Shown piece by piece: positions 44,006 to 53,497 of a stretch of DNA of 64,000 nucleotides. A program made the translations under genes and the position numbers. Every line of letters starts with the position of its first letter. Within the stretch, counting starts at the first letter, position 1. The stretch covers positions 75,308 through 139,307 of the forward strand of contig MKUJ01000010.1 of NCBI GenBank assembly GCA_001897755.1, read 5' to 3'. The notes under the pieces were generated by a model, which was not told the origin of the DNA, made no database searches, and saw only the letters and a list, made by a program, of their open reading frames with translations. The DNA comes from Afipia sp. 64-13. GTDB lineage: Bacteria > Pseudomonadota > Alphaproteobacteria > Rhizobiales > Xanthobacteraceae.

Positions 44006-44761
44006 ATGACCAACCCCTTGCCCAGCCCCGATAATGCGGCTCCCGCCGTGTCGATTGTCGTTCCGGTCCGCAACGAGGCCGACAATATCAGCCCGCTGAT
44101 CGCCGAGATCGCCGCGGCGCTCGACGGGCGATGGGCCTATGAGATCGTCTATGTCAATGACGGCTCGACCGACGCCACCGCCGATCGTCTCGCCGCCGAG
44201 ATGAAACAGCGTCCGAATTTGCGTCATGTCCGTCACGCCAAATCCTCGGGTCAGTCGGCGGCGGTGCGCAGCGGCGTGCGCGCTGCGCGCGGCGCGATCG
44301 TCGCCACGCTCGACGGCGACGGCCAGAACAACCCCGCGTTCCTGCCGGCTCTGATCGGCGCGATCGAGGAGGGCGGCGAACGCGTCGGCCTTGCCGCGGG
44401 ACAGCGCGTCGGCCGCAAGGACACCGGCTTCAAGCGCGTGCAATCGCGGATCGCCAACACGGTGCGCAACGCGATCCTGCGCGACGGCACCCGCGACACT
44501 GGTTGCGGCATGAAGGGATTCCGCCGCGAGGTGTTTCTGGCGCTGCCTTACTTCGACGGCCTGCACCGCTTCCTGCCGGCGCTGGTGCGCCGCGAGGGCT
44601 ACGACATCGTCTATGTCGACGTCACCGACCGGCCGCGCCACGCGGGCGTCTCGAACTATGGATTCTTCGACCGGCTGTGGGTGGGCATCATGGATCTCAC
44701 CGGCGTGTGGTGGCTGATCCGCCGCAAGAAATCGACCCCCGTGGTCACCGAGGTCACGTGA
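44006..44761 (+). CDS. prenyl-phosphate glycosyltransferase (GT2, DPM/ArnC-like)
   Basis: 251-aa family 2 glycosyltransferase resembling dolichyl-phosphate mannose synthase and ArnC/RgtE. It should build the carrier-linked sugar used by the GT83 enzyme. Motifs: SIVVPVRNEADNISPLI, VNDGSTDAT, and the nucleotide/metal motif TLDGDGQNNP, then GFRREVFLALPYFDGLHRF. It lacks the C-terminal membrane helices of ArnC; the next gene encodes a separate three-helix membrane protein and overlaps by one base (TGATG), which may replace them. The ATG at 44006 has only a weak ribosome site. Confidence 0.9.
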   Translation: MTNPLPSPDNAAPAVSIVVPVRNEADNISPLIAEIAAALDGRWAYEIVYVNDGSTDATADRLAAEMKQRPNLRHVRHAKSSGQSAAVRSGVRAARGAIVATLDGDGQNNPAFLPALIGAIEEGGERVGLAAGQRVGRKDTGFKRVQSRIANTVRNAILRDGTRDTGCGMKGFRREVFLALPYFDGLHRFLPALVRREGYDIVYVDVTDRPRHAGVSNYGFFDRLWVGIMDLTGVWWLIRRKKSTPVVTEVT

Positions 44762-45099
44762 TGCTGATCCAGTTTGGACAAGACCTGCACGATTATCTCT
44801 ACGATGTCTTCATTGCCAAGTTCGACTTCTGGCTGGCGTTCGGCCTGATCGCGCAACTGTTCTTCACCGCGCGCTTTCTGGTGCAGTGGATTTCCAGCGA
44901 GCGCGCCGGCAAGAGCGTGGTGCCGATGGCGTTCTGGTTCTTCTCGATGGGCGGCGGCGTGATGACGCTGGTCTACGGCATCGCCAAGCGCGAACCGATC
45001 ATCATCCTCGGCCAGGGCCTCGCGACCGTCATCTACATCCGCAACATCATGCTGATCTGGAAGAATCGCGGCCGCAATTCGGAAACGCTGAGCAACTGA
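44761..45099 (+). CDS. lipid-A-biosynthesis N-terminal (LABN) domain membrane protein
   Basis: 112-aa membrane protein with the LABN domain, first described at the N-terminus of some LpxB proteins. Three hydrophobic segments are seen: FDFWLAFGLIAQLFFTARFL, then AFWFFSMGGGVMTLVYGIA and PIIILGQGLATVIYIRNIML. The QWISSERAGKSVVP loop is the family core. It probably partners the preceding soluble GT2 as a membrane subunit in carrier-sugar synthesis. It ends 11 bases before the convergent metC. Confidence 0.9.
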   Translation: MLIQFGQDLHDYLYDVFIAKFDFWLAFGLIAQLFFTARFLVQWISSERAGKSVVPMAFWFFSMGGGVMTLVYGIAKREPIIILGQGLATVIYIRNIMLIWKNRGRNSETLSN

Positions 45100-45110
45100 C
45101 GGCAGCGCGC

Positions 45111-46307
45111 TTACTGCGCGGATTTCATGACGGCGAACGCCGCATCGAGATCGGCCTTGAGATCCTCGGTGCTTTCCAGTCCGATGTGGAAGCGCAGCGT
45201 CGGGCCGCCCGGAATCCATTTGGTCGCCGTGCGATACGAGGTGCAGTCGAACGGCACCACCAGGCTTTCGAACCCGCCCCACGAATAGCCCATCCCGAAC
45301 AGCTTCAGCGAATCGAGGAACGCATCGACCGCCTTGGCGGGCGCAGGCCTCAGCACGATGCTGAACAGTCCGCTCGCGCCGGTGAAGTCGCGTTTCCAGA
45401 TCGCATGGCCCGGATCGCTCTCGAGACCGGGATGCAGCACGCGCAGAACTTCCGGCCGGCTCGCGAGCCAGCGCGCCATTTCGAGTCCCGATTGCTGGTG
45501 ATGATTGAGGCGCACCGCCAGCGTGCGCAGGCCGCGCAGCGCGAGGAACACATCGTCCGGCCCGCAGCAGACCCCGAGCAGGCGGATCGATTCGGTCACC
45601 AGCGGCCAGGCCTTGGCGTTGGCGGAGATGGTGCCGAACATGATGTCGGAGTGACCGCCGATATATTTGGTGGCGGCCTGGATCGAGATGTCGACGCCCT
45701 GATCGAGCGAGCGATGATAGAACGGCGTCGCCCAGGTGTTGTCGTCCAGCACCAGCGCGCCGCGCTCGTGCGCGACCGCCGCGATGGCGGGAATATCCGG
45801 CATCTCGAAAGACTGCGAGCCGGGCGCCTCGACCAGCACCGCGCGGGTGTTCGGCTTGAACAGTCCGGCGATGCCCGCGCCGATCAGCGGGTCGAAATAG
45901 GTGGTCTCCACCCCGAGCCGCTTGAGCATGCCCTCGCAGAAAGCGCGGGTCGGGCGGTAGGCGCTGTCGATCACCAGAAGATGATCGCCGGTTTTGACGA
46001 CGGCGAGCAGCGCCGTGGTGATGGCCGCGACGCCCGACGGGGCGAGGCCGACACCGGCGCAATTCGGTCCCTCCAGCGCCATCAAGGCCTGTTGCAGAGC
46101 CTGGGTGGTCGGCGTGCCATGGCGGCCGTAATGGAATTCGCCGCGATTCTGATGCAGATCCTCGGCGGTCGTATACAGCACAGTAGAGCCGCGCACGACG
46201 GGCGGGTTGACGAAACCGCGCTGCGCCAGCGTGTCGCGGCCCGAGGTTACGAGTTCGGTCGTAACGTCGTACGGCCGCGAGGAAGCGTCATTTCGGGAAG
46301 ATGTCAT
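45111..46307 (-). CDS. metC: cystathionine beta-lyase
   Basis: 398-aa PLP-dependent enzyme of the Cys/Met metabolism family; the MetC call follows from the overall pattern. It splits cystathionine into homocysteine, pyruvate and ammonia in methionine synthesis. Seen: RGFVNPPVVRGSTVLY, FHYGRHGTPTTQALQQAL, SGVAAITTALLAV for the PLP phosphate, DDNTWATPFYHRSLDQG and the Schiff-base lysine in QAATKYIGGHSD. The C-terminal SWGGFESLV is the family ending. It is divergent from the aap operon with 223 bases between. A related gamma-lyase or O-succinylhomoserine sulfhydrylase cannot be excluded from motifs alone. Confidence 0.9.
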   Translation of the reverse strand: MTSSRNDASSRPYDVTTELVTSGRDTLAQRGFVNPPVVRGSTVLYTTAEDLHQNRGEFHYGRHGTPTTQALQQALMALEGPNCAGVGLAPSGVAAITTALLAVVKTGDHLLVIDSAYRPTRAFCEGMLKRLGVETTYFDPLIGAGIAGLFKPNTRAVLVEAPGSQSFEMPDIPAIAAVAHERGALVLDDNTWATPFYHRSLDQGVDISIQAATKYIGGHSDIMFGTISANAKAWPLVTESIRLLGVCCGPDDVFLALRGLRTLAVRLNHHQQSGLEMARWLASRPEVLRVLHPGLESDPGHAIWKRDFTGASGLFSIVLRPAPAKAVDAFLDSLKLFGMGYSWGGFESLVVPFDCTSYRTATKWIPGGPTLRFHIGLESTEDLKADLDAAFAVMKSAQ

Positions 46308-46530
46308 GGATCAAGCTATAAGCTGCCGGGAAAGCCAAACGTCAACCCCTTGACCCCTTCGGCCAACCGTTCTGTTATATGCACCTGCGACGTAAGTCCC
46401 CGTTTTAACTCGACATCCGGCACGAGGACGGACAATCGGCGGCTTTCTTCGCCGGTCCGGCCAGCCCCCAGGCGGATGTCGTACGTTCGGCGGATCACCG
46501 ATCCCGCCATCGTTGTGAAAGGTTGTTCTG

Positions 46531-47547
46531 ATGAAATGCGCATCGCTCGGCGCCGCTCTGCTTCTTACCGCCGTCGCCGGTTTTCAGCCGGCCTTCGGCC
46601 AGACCCTGAAGACAGTGCAGGACCGGGGCGTGCTGTCCTGCGGCGTCAGCCAGGGGCTGCCCGGCTTTTCCGCGCCGGACGACAAGGGCAACTGGACCGG
46701 GCTCGATGTCGATGTCTGCCGCGCCATCGCCGCGGCGGTGCTCAACGATCCGACCAAGATCAAGTTCGTGCCGCTTTCGGCCAAGGACCGCTTCACGGCG
46801 TTGCAGTCCGGCGAGATCGACGTGCTGTCGCGCAACTCGACCTGGACGCTGTCGCGAGATACCTCGCTCGGCCTCAACTATACCGGCGTGACCTATTATG
46901 ACGGGCAGGGCTTCATGGTCCGCAAGGCGCTCAAGGTGAATTCGGCGCTCGAGCTCAACAGCGCTTCGGTGTGCGTGCAGACCGGCACCACCAACGAGCA
47001 GAACCTCGCAGACTACTTCAAGAGCAACAACATGAAGTATGAGGTGATCGCGTTCGCGACCGCCGACGAAACCCTCAAGGCCTACGAGTCCGGCCGCTGC
47101 GACGTCTTCACCTCCGATGTCTCGCAGCTTTATGCCGAACGTCTCAAGCTCGCCAAGCCGGACGATCATGCGGTGCTGCCGGAAGTGATCTCCAAGGAAC
47201 CGCTGGGGCCGGTCGTGCGCCACGGTGACGATCAATGGTTCGACATCGTCAAATGGACGTTGTTCGCCATGATCAACGCCGAGGAGCTGGCGGTGACGCA
47301 GAAGAACGTCGACGAGATGGCGAAGTCCAACAAGCCGGAACTGAAGCGCATGTTCGGCACCGACGGCAATCTCGGCGAGCAGCTTGGCCTCACCAAGGAC
47401 TGGGTCACGCGCATCATCAAGGCGGTTGGCAATTACGGCGAGTCTTTCGACCGCAATGTCGGTGCGGGCTCCAAGCTTGCGATCTCGCGCGGGCTCAACA
47501 GGCTCTGGAATCAGGGCGGCATCCAATACGCGCCGCCGATCCGCTGA
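46531..47547 (+). CDS. aapJ: general L-amino acid ABC transporter, binding protein AapJ
   Basis: 338-aa periplasmic binding protein (AapJ/BztA) of the general L-amino acid importer. Signal peptide MKCASLGAALLLTAVAGFQP then AFG; mature start QTLKTVQDRGVLSCGVSQG, followed by GLDVDVCRAIAAAVLND, FTALQSGEIDVLSRNSTWTL and VCVQTGTTNEQNLADYF, all diagnostic of the group. Length is standard. First gene of aapJQMP, divergent from metC. In rhizobia this operon takes up glutamate, aspartate and branched-chain amino acids and is nitrogen-regulated; no sigma-54 site was recognised here. Confidence 0.97.
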   Translation: MKCASLGAALLLTAVAGFQPAFGQTLKTVQDRGVLSCGVSQGLPGFSAPDDKGNWTGLDVDVCRAIAAAVLNDPTKIKFVPLSAKDRFTALQSGEIDVLSRNSTWTLSRDTSLGLNYTGVTYYDGQGFMVRKALKVNSALELNSASVCVQTGTTNEQNLADYFKSNNMKYEVIAFATADETLKAYESGRCDVFTSDVSQLYAERLKLAKPDDHAVLPEVISKEPLGPVVRHGDDQWFDIVKWTLFAMINAEELAVTQKNVDEMAKSNKPELKRMFGTDGNLGEQLGLTKDWVTRIIKAVGNYGESFDRNVGAGSKLAISRGLNRLWNQGGIQYAPPIR

Positions 47548-47564
47548 CGGCGGGCCGCGTCTCG

Positions 47565-48770
47565 ATGGCCGGCGAAGCGCGACCGCCGCCGCTGCAAGCT
47601 GCGGCGCGGCTGCGCCGCATGCTGGGCGGCCGCGCCGGGTGGGGCGGTCTTGCGCTGCAGATCATCTTTCTCGCGCTGCTGGTGTGGGTCGGCTACGAGA
47701 TCGTCGCCAACGCCCGCGCCAATCTACAGGCGCAGCGCGTCGCCTCCGGTTTCGGCTTTCTCGGAAATACCGCGGGCTTCGGCGTCAGCCAGACGCTGAT
47801 TCCGTATTCGGAAAGCGACACCTACGCGCGGGTGTTCGTCGTCGGGCTGGTCAACACGCTGGTCGTGTCGGTGATCGGCATCGTGTTCGCCACCATCATC
47901 GGCTTTGCCGTTGCGCTTGGCCGGCTGTCGCCGAACTGGCTGCTGGCGCGCGTGGCTAGCGGCTATGTCGAACTGATCCGCAACCTGCCACTGCTGTTCC
48001 AGATCCTGTTCTGGTATCTCGCCGTGCTCGCGGCGCTGCCGGGCCCGCGCCAGAGCATTTCGCTGTTCGGTTCGTTCTTTCTCTCCAATCGCGGCTTCGT
48101 GGTGCCCGATCCGGTGCCGCAAGCGGGATTCGGCGTCTTCGTCGTCGCGGTCGTCATCGGCATCGTCGCGGCATTGGCGATCCGCCTTTACGCCCGTCGC
48201 CGCCTTTACAGTCGCGGCGAGAGGCTGACGATCTGGCCATTCGTGCTGGCGATGCTGCTCGGCCTGCCGCTGCTTGCCGCACTGCTGTTCGGCGCGCCGG
48301 TGAGTTTCGAGATGCCGGTGCTGCGCGGCTTCAACTTCGCCGGCGGCGCGCGCATCCTGCCTGAATTCGTGGCGCTGACGCTGGCGCTGTCAACCTACAC
48401 CGCGGCGTTCATCGCCGAGATTGTCCGCGCCGGCCTCCTGTCGGTGCCGAAAGGACAGATGGAGGCGGGCGCTTCGCTCGGCCTGCCGCGCGGTGCGATC
48501 CTGCGGCTGATCGTGATCCCGCAGGCGATGCGCGTCATTCTGCCGCCGCTCACCAACCAGTATCTCAACCTGACCAAGAATTCCTCGCTGGCGGTCGCGA
48601 TCGGCTATCCCGACCTGTTCTCGGTGTTCGCCGGCACCACGCTGAGCCAGACCGGGCAGGCGGTCGAGATCATCGCGCTGACCATGGCGGTGTATCTTCT
48701 GCTGTCGCTGATCACCAGCGCGGCGATGAGCTTCTATGGCTGGCGCATCGGCCGGAGCATGAACGCATGA
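47565..48770 (+). CDS. aapQ: general L-amino acid ABC transporter, permease AapQ
   Basis: 401-aa inner-membrane permease of the general L-amino acid transporter. Membrane segments start at LALQIIFLALLVWVGYEIV; the domain signature for polar amino-acid permeases, GYVELIRNLPLLFQILFWY, and the EAA loop EAGASLGLPRGAILRLIVIP are present. The ATG at 47565 follows aapJ by 17 bases. Length agrees with AapQ/BztB. It ends overlapping aapM by four bases. Confidence 0.95.
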   Translation: MAGEARPPPLQAAARLRRMLGGRAGWGGLALQIIFLALLVWVGYEIVANARANLQAQRVASGFGFLGNTAGFGVSQTLIPYSESDTYARVFVVGLVNTLVVSVIGIVFATIIGFAVALGRLSPNWLLARVASGYVELIRNLPLLFQILFWYLAVLAALPGPRQSISLFGSFFLSNRGFVVPDPVPQAGFGVFVVAVVIGIVAALAIRLYARRRLYSRGERLTIWPFVLAMLLGLPLLAALLFGAPVSFEMPVLRGFNFAGGARILPEFVALTLALSTYTAAFIAEIVRAGLLSVPKGQMEAGASLGLPRGAILRLIVIPQAMRVILPPLTNQYLNLTKNSSLAVAIGYPDLFSVFAGTTLSQTGQAVEIIALTMAVYLLLSLITSAAMSFYGWRIGRSMNA

Positions 48771-50284
48771 GCGAGGCCGCGCGATCATCGGACTTCGTGC
48801 GCACGGCGCTGGTGCCAAAACGTCCCGCGCCTGTGGTGACGACGGGCGTTATCGGTTTCCTCCGTGCGCGGATGTTCAATTCGCCATTCAACATCCTGCT
48901 CACCATCGTCAGCGCGCTGGTGCTGTGGTCGCTGATCGCGCCGATGGTGAAGTTCATGCTGATCGACGCGGTGTGGCACGGCACCGACCGCTCGGCCTGC
49001 CTGGAGGCGAATGTGGGGCACCCGGTCGGTGCCTGCTGGCCGTTCATCCAGGCCAAGTTCAGCCAGTTTATCTACGGCTTCTACCCGGAAGCGCAGCGCT
49101 GGCGCGCCGATCTCACCTTCGCGCTCGGTGCGCTACTGCTGCTGCCGCTGCTGATCCCGCGCGCGCCGGCCAAGAAGATCAATGCGGCGCTCTTCTTCGC
49201 CGCGTTTCCGGTTGTCGCGTTCTTCCTGCTGCGCGGCGGCGGCATGAAAGGTTTTGCCGTGCACTGGCTGGCCGATCTCGGCAACACCTTTGCGGCGAGC
49301 TTCCGTGATGCCGGCGGGCGACTGACCGATGCGGGACAGGCTATCGCCGCGCCGCTTGGCGCTGTCGGCCAAGCGGTGAAATGGTTCGGCGATGCCATTG
49401 CTTATGTCGTCTGGCCGGTCGCTGCGCTGCGCGACTGGATCGATACAACCGCTTATCCGTTCTGGACGGATTTCATCATCACCGCCGTGGCGATCTCGTT
49501 CCTTGTGTTCTTCCTGAGCGGCGGGCTGCGCAACGGCTGGTCCGCGCTCGCAGCCAGCATCGCGACTTTCGCCTGCATCGCGGCGGTGATCCTGGTGATG
49601 CAGCTCGACCGGGGCGGACTGCCGCCGGTCGATACACGGCTGTGGGGCGGCCTGTTGGTGACGCTGGTGGTGTCGATCACCGGCATCGTCGCCTCGATGC
49701 CGGTCGGCATCGCGCTGGCGCTGGGGCGGCGCTCGACCATCCCGCTGATCCGGATTTTCTCGGTCGCCTTCATTGAATTCTGGCGCGGCGTGCCGCTGAT
49801 CACGGTGCTGTTCTTCGCCACCTACATGCTGCCGCTGTTCCTGCCGGGCGATTTCACCATCGACGGGCTGCTGCGCGTGCTGGTCGGCATCGCGCTGTTC
49901 GCGGGCGCCTACAATGCCGAGGTCATTCGCGGCGGCTTGCAGGCGGTGCCGCGCGGTCAGGCGGAGGCGGCGCAGGCGCTCGGTCTGTCATACTGGAAAA
50001 CAACCGGCCTGATCGTGCTGCCGCAGGCGCTGCGCCATGTCATTCCCGGTCTCGTCAACAGCTTCATCGCGCTGTTCAAGGACACCACTTTGGTGCTGAT
50101 CGTCGCGATCTTCGATCTGCTCGGCCAGCTTCGCGCCTCGTTCGCTGATCCGAACTGGGCGACGCCGACCACGCTGTTCACCGGCTTCGCCTTCACCGGC
50201 ATGATCTATTTCGTGGTGTGTTTTGCGATGTCGCGTTACTCGCTGTTCGTCGAGCGCCGGCTCAACGCCCACCGCAACGCCTGA
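48767..50284 (+). CDS. aapM: general L-amino acid ABC transporter, permease AapM (extended)
   Basis: 505-aa second permease. The conserved C-terminal permease domain is clear: [36 protein letters not shown], and the EAA loop [20 protein letters not shown]. The protein is about 120 residues longer than the AapM/BztC I remember (about 380-400 aa): between FFLLRGGG (about residue 162) and the [16 protein letters not shown] segment lies an insertion with an amphipathic stretch and two extra hydrophobic segments ([16 protein letters not shown] and [18 protein letters not shown]). Translationally coupled to aapQ by ATGA. Confidence 0.93.
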   Translation: MSEAARSSDFVRTALVPKRPAPVVTTGVIGFLRARMFNSPFNILLTIVSALVLWSLIAPMVKFMLIDAVWHGTDRSACLEANVGHPVGACWPFIQAKFSQFIYGFYPEAQRWRADLTFALGALLLLPLLIPRAPAKKINAALFFAAFPVVAFFLLRGGGMKGFAVHWLADLGNTFAASFRDAGGRLTDAGQAIAAPLGAVGQAVKWFGDAIAYVVWPVAALRDWIDTTAYPFWTDFIITAVAISFLVFFLSGGLRNGWSALAASIATFACIAAVILVMQLDRGGLPPVDTRLWGGLLVTLVVSITGIVASMPVGIALALGRRSTIPLIRIFSVAFIEFWRGVPLITVLFFATYMLPLFLPGDFTIDGLLRVLVGIALFAGAYNAEVIRGGLQAVPRGQAEAAQALGLSYWKTTGLIVLPQALRHVIPGLVNSFIALFKDTTLVLIVAIFDLLGQLRASFADPNWATPTTLFTGFAFTGMIYFVVCFAMSRYSLFVERRLNAHRNA

Positions 50285-50294
50285 TGGAGGGCTC

Positions 50295-51035
50295 ATGACC
50301 GCCGATCCGATCGTCTCCATCGCCGGCCTGAACAAGTGGTACGGCGCTTTCCATGTGCTGCGCGATATCGACCTCGACGTCGCGCGCGGCGAGCGCATCG
50401 TGATCTGTGGGCCCTCTGGATCGGGCAAATCGACGCTGATCCGCTGCATCAACGCGCTGGAGGAATTTCAGGAAGGCCGCATCGTGGTCGATGGCATCGC
50501 GCTCGGCCCGAACCTGCGCCATGTCGATCAGGTGCGCCGCGAGGTCGGCATGGTGTTCCAGAGCTTCAATCTGTTTCCGCATCTGACCGTGCTGGAGAAC
50601 TGCACGCTGGCACCGATCTGGGTGCGCAACATCCCCAGGAAAGACGCCGAGGCGGCGGCGATGCAATATCTCGAGCGCGTGCGGATTCCCGAGCAAGCCG
50701 ACAAATATCCCGGACAGATTTCCGGCGGTCAGCAGCAGCGTGTCGCCATCGCCCGCGCGCTGACCATGAATCCGAAAGTGATGCTGTTCGATGAGCCGAC
50801 CTCGGCGCTCGATCCGGAGATGGTCAAGGAGGTGCTCGACACCATGGTCGATCTCGCCAAAGAGGGCATGACCATGATCGTCGTCACCCACGAGATGGGG
50901 TTCGCGCGCGAGATCGCCAACCGCGTGGTGTTCATGGATTCGGGCCAGATCATCGAAGTGAACACGCCGGCGCAGTTCTTCGAACATCCGCGCCACGAGC
51001 GGACCAAGCTGTTTCTCAGCCAGATACTAAGATGA
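50295..51035 (+). CDS. aapP: general L-amino acid ABC transporter, ATPase AapP
   Basis: 246-aa ABC ATPase that energises AapQM. Walker [11 protein letters not shown]-loop [16 protein letters not shown], signature [15 protein letters not shown], Walker [13 protein letters not shown] and the switch His in VVTHEMGFA are all intact. TGGAGG seven bases upstream fixes the ATG at 50295. It ends the operon; a palindromic repeat follows directly and may stabilise or end the transcript. Confidence 0.97.
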   Translation: MTADPIVSIAGLNKWYGAFHVLRDIDLDVARGERIVICGPSGSGKSTLIRCINALEEFQEGRIVVDGIALGPNLRHVDQVRREVGMVFQSFNLFPHLTVLENCTLAPIWVRNIPRKDAEAAAMQYLERVRIPEQADKYPGQISGGQQQRVAIARALTMNPKVMLFDEPTSALDPEMVKEVLDTMVDLAKEGMTMIVVTHEMGFAREIANRVVFMDSGQIIEVNTPAQFFEHPRHERTKLFLSQILR

Positions 51036-51046
51036 AGGTTTGATGC

Positions 51047-51134
51047 TCCTCATCCTGAGGAGCCAGCAAAGCGGGCGTCTCGAAGGATGAGGCCTCATGG
51101 TTCGAGACGCGCTTACGCGCTCCTCACCATGAGG
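51047..51134. repeat. palindromic intergenic repeat after aapP
   Basis: CTCCTCATCCTGAGGAG opens the block and CTCCTCACCATGAGG closes it; inside, GGGCGTCTCGAAGGATGAG faces CCTCATGGTTCGAGACGC, giving a large imperfect cruciform. This motif (CTCATGGTGAGGAGCGC and its complement) is a common dispersed repeat in Bradyrhizobium-type genomes. It fills the gap between the convergent aapP and cysK genes. Confidence 0.75.
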
Positions 51135-51143
51135 GGCGGTCTC

Positions 51144-52181
51144 TTACACCTTCTCGTACGGCACGCTGATCTTGTTCTTCGTCTCCAGCCAGTCCGGCAC
51201 CGGTAGGTTCTTGCCGCGCAGGAAGTCCGGATTGAACAGTTTGGACTGGTAGCGGGTGCCGTAGTCGCACAGCACGGTCACGATGGTGTGGCCGGGGCCG
51301 AGCTCCTTCGCCATGTGGATCGCGCCGGCGACATTGATGCCCGACGAACCGCCGAGGCAGATGCCCTCATGCTCCAGAAGATCGAACACGATCTTGAGCG
51401 CTTCGTCGTCGTGGATCTGATACGCCCTGTCGATCTGCACGCCTTCGAGATTGGCGGTGACGCGGCCCTGGCCGATGCCTTCGGTGATCGAGGAGCCCTC
51501 GGCCTTCAGCGTGCCGGTCTTGTAGTAATTATAGAGTGCCGAGCCCATCGGATCGGCAAGCGCGATCTGGATTTTTGCGCTCTTGCTCTTCAATCCCATG
51601 CTGACGCCGGCCAGCGTGCCGCCGGAGCCAACCGCGCAGACGAAACCGTCGACCTTGCCGCCGGTCTGGTCCCAGATCTCCTGCGCCGTGGTGTCGATAT
51701 GCGCCTGCCGGTTGGCGACGTTGTCGAACTGGTTGGCCCACACCGCGCCGTTCGGCTCGGTGCTCGCAAGCTGCTGCGCGAGGCGGCCCGACAGCTTCAC
51801 GTAATTGTTCGGATTGGCGTAGGGCACGGCCGGCACTTCGACAAGCTGCGCGCCGCACAGCCGGATCATATCCTTCTTTTCCTGGCTCTGCGTCTCGGGG
51901 ATCACGATCACGGTGCGGAAGCCGAGCGCATTGGCGACCAGCGCAAGGCCGATGCCGGTGTTGCCCGCGGTGCCTTCGACGATGACGCCGCCCGGCTTCA
52001 GCGTGCCGCGCGCGATTGCGTCGCGGATGATGAACAGCGCCGCGCGATCCTTCACCGACTGGCCGGGATTCATGAACTCGGCCTTGCCGAGAATGTTGCA
52101 TCCGGTCGCTTCCGACGCATGTTTCAGTTTGATGAGGGGTGTGTTGCCGATAGCGTCGACGACGTCGTTACGAATTTGCAT
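51144..52181 (-). CDS. cysK: cysteine synthase A-type enzyme
   Basis: 345-aa PLP enzyme of the cysteine synthase family, which makes cysteine from O-acetylserine and sulfide. The PLP lysine is Lys44 in NPGQSVKDRAAL; GTAGNTGIGLA binds the substrate carboxylate and GSGGTLAGVS the PLP phosphate. It is some 25-30 residues longer than typical CysK, with a C-terminal tail FNPDFLRGKNLPVPDWLETK. The ATG at 52181 starts the conserved IRNDVVDAIGNTPLI; a TTG six codons upstream is less likely. A cystathionine beta-synthase-like activity is an alternative. Confidence 0.9.
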   Translation of the reverse strand: MQIRNDVVDAIGNTPLIKLKHASEATGCNILGKAEFMNPGQSVKDRAALFIIRDAIARGTLKPGGVIVEGTAGNTGIGLALVANALGFRTVIVIPETQSQEKKDMIRLCGAQLVEVPAVPYANPNNYVKLSGRLAQQLASTEPNGAVWANQFDNVANRQAHIDTTAQEIWDQTGGKVDGFVCAVGSGGTLAGVSMGLKSKSAKIQIALADPMGSALYNYYKTGTLKAEGSSITEGIGQGRVTANLEGVQIDRAYQIHDDEALKIVFDLLEHEGICLGGSSGINVAGAIHMAKELGPGHTIVTVLCDYGTRYQSKLFNPDFLRGKNLPVPDWLETKNKISVPYEKV

Positions 52182-52267
52182 GGGACCGTGATGTGGCAAG
52201 AGGCGAGGCGTTCAACCTAGTTGCCGATCGCCATCAGCACAAGGGCGAGCGTGCCGCGCTAAACCGG

Positions 52268-53497
52268 TCACGGCGTTTTGGCGAACACCACCTGACGCAC
52301 GTCGATGTTGCCGGACAGGAATCCGGCCTCGCAATAGGCAAGGTAGTATTCCCACAGCCGGCGGAAGCGCTCGTCGAATCCGAGCGGCGTGAGATCGGGC
52401 CACGCGGCGCGGAAATTGTCGCGCCAGCTCGCCAGCGTGCGGGCATAATCGAGGCCGAAGATCCGCTCGCGAATGACAGGGACGCCGAATTTTTCGCCCA
52501 AAGCCTGCAAGACGTGCGGCGAGGGCAGCATGCCGCCGGGAAAAACGTAGCGCTGGATGAAATCGACCTCGCGCCGGTAGGTGTGGAAGAACCGGTCCTG
52601 AATGGTGATGGCCTGCACGCCGGCAAGCCCGCCGGGTTTGAGGCGGTCGCGCAGTTGCGCGAAGTATTGCGGCCAGAATTGTTCACCGACGGCTTCGATC
52701 ATTTCGATGGATACGATGCGATCGTAGGTATCGCGCTCGTCGCGATAATCCTGAAAGCGGATATCCACCAGGTCGGACAGGCCGGCCGCCGCGATCCGCT
52801 TCCGCGCGAAGTCCCGCTGCTCGCTGCTGATGGTGAGGCCGACGACCCGCGCGCCGTAGTTCTTCGCGGCGTATTCGGCAAAGCCGCCCCAGCCGCAACC
52901 GATCTCGAGCAGCTTATGTCCGGGGCGGAGATCGATCGCCTCGGCGAGCCGTCGATATTTGTTGTGCTGCGCCGTGGTGAGATCGTGCGCGTCGTCCTCG
53001 AACAGCGCGGACGAGTAGGTCATGCTGGGATCGAGCCACGCGGAGTAGAAATCATTGCCGATATCGTAATGCGCGTAGATGTTCTTTCTCGCGCGTCGTT
53101 TGGTGTTGCGGTTAAACCAGTGCCGCAGGTTCTGCAGCACGCGGACCAACGGCTGGTCGCCGAGCAGCGACTGGATCAGATCGTGGTTGACGCAGAACAG
53201 ATAGAGGAACTGGGTCAGGTTCGGCGTGTCCCATTCGCGCCGCAGATAGCTTTCCGCGATGCCGATGTCGCCGCCTTTGGCGAAGCGCCATGCGAAACTG
53301 TAGCTGTGGATGGTCATGGCAGCGGAGGGGCCGGGCTCGGCGCCGCCGCAGCGGATCACGCGGCCGTCCGGCAGCGTCATGTCCAGCGTGCCGCGCCGCA
53401 ACCTTGCCGTGAAGCCGAGTGTCAAACGGACAAAACGGGGGAGGTCCGGCACCCGCTGTTCGATGGTGTCCGGGGCAAGAACGATGACTTCAGACAT
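52268..53497 (-). CDS. cfa: cyclopropane-fatty-acyl-phospholipid synthase
   Basis: 409-aa SAM-dependent enzyme that adds a methylene bridge to unsaturated acyl chains of membrane phospholipids. The N-terminal lipid-binding domain is followed by the methyltransferase domain: NIYAHYDIGNDFYSAWLD and MTYSSALF, the SAM motif LLEIGCGWGGFAEYAA, and SIEMIEAVGEQFWPQYF. FPGGMLPS is also characteristic. The ATG at 53497 begins MSEVIVLAPD. It lies 86 bases upstream of cysK on the same strand. Confidence 0.93.
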   Translation of the reverse strand: MSEVIVLAPDTIEQRVPDLPRFVRLTLGFTARLRRGTLDMTLPDGRVIRCGGAEPGPSAAMTIHSYSFAWRFAKGGDIGIAESYLRREWDTPNLTQFLYLFCVNHDLIQSLLGDQPLVRVLQNLRHWFNRNTKRRARKNIYAHYDIGNDFYSAWLDPSMTYSSALFEDDAHDLTTAQHNKYRRLAEAIDLRPGHKLLEIGCGWGGFAEYAAKNYGARVVGLTISSEQRDFARKRIAAAGLSDLVDIRFQDYRDERDTYDRIVSIEMIEAVGEQFWPQYFAQLRDRLKPGGLAGVQAITIQDRFFHTYRREVDFIQRYVFPGGMLPSPHVLQALGEKFGVPVIRERIFGLDYARTLASWRDNFRAAWPDLTPLGFDERFRRLWEYYLAYCEAGFLSGNIDVRQVVFAKTP

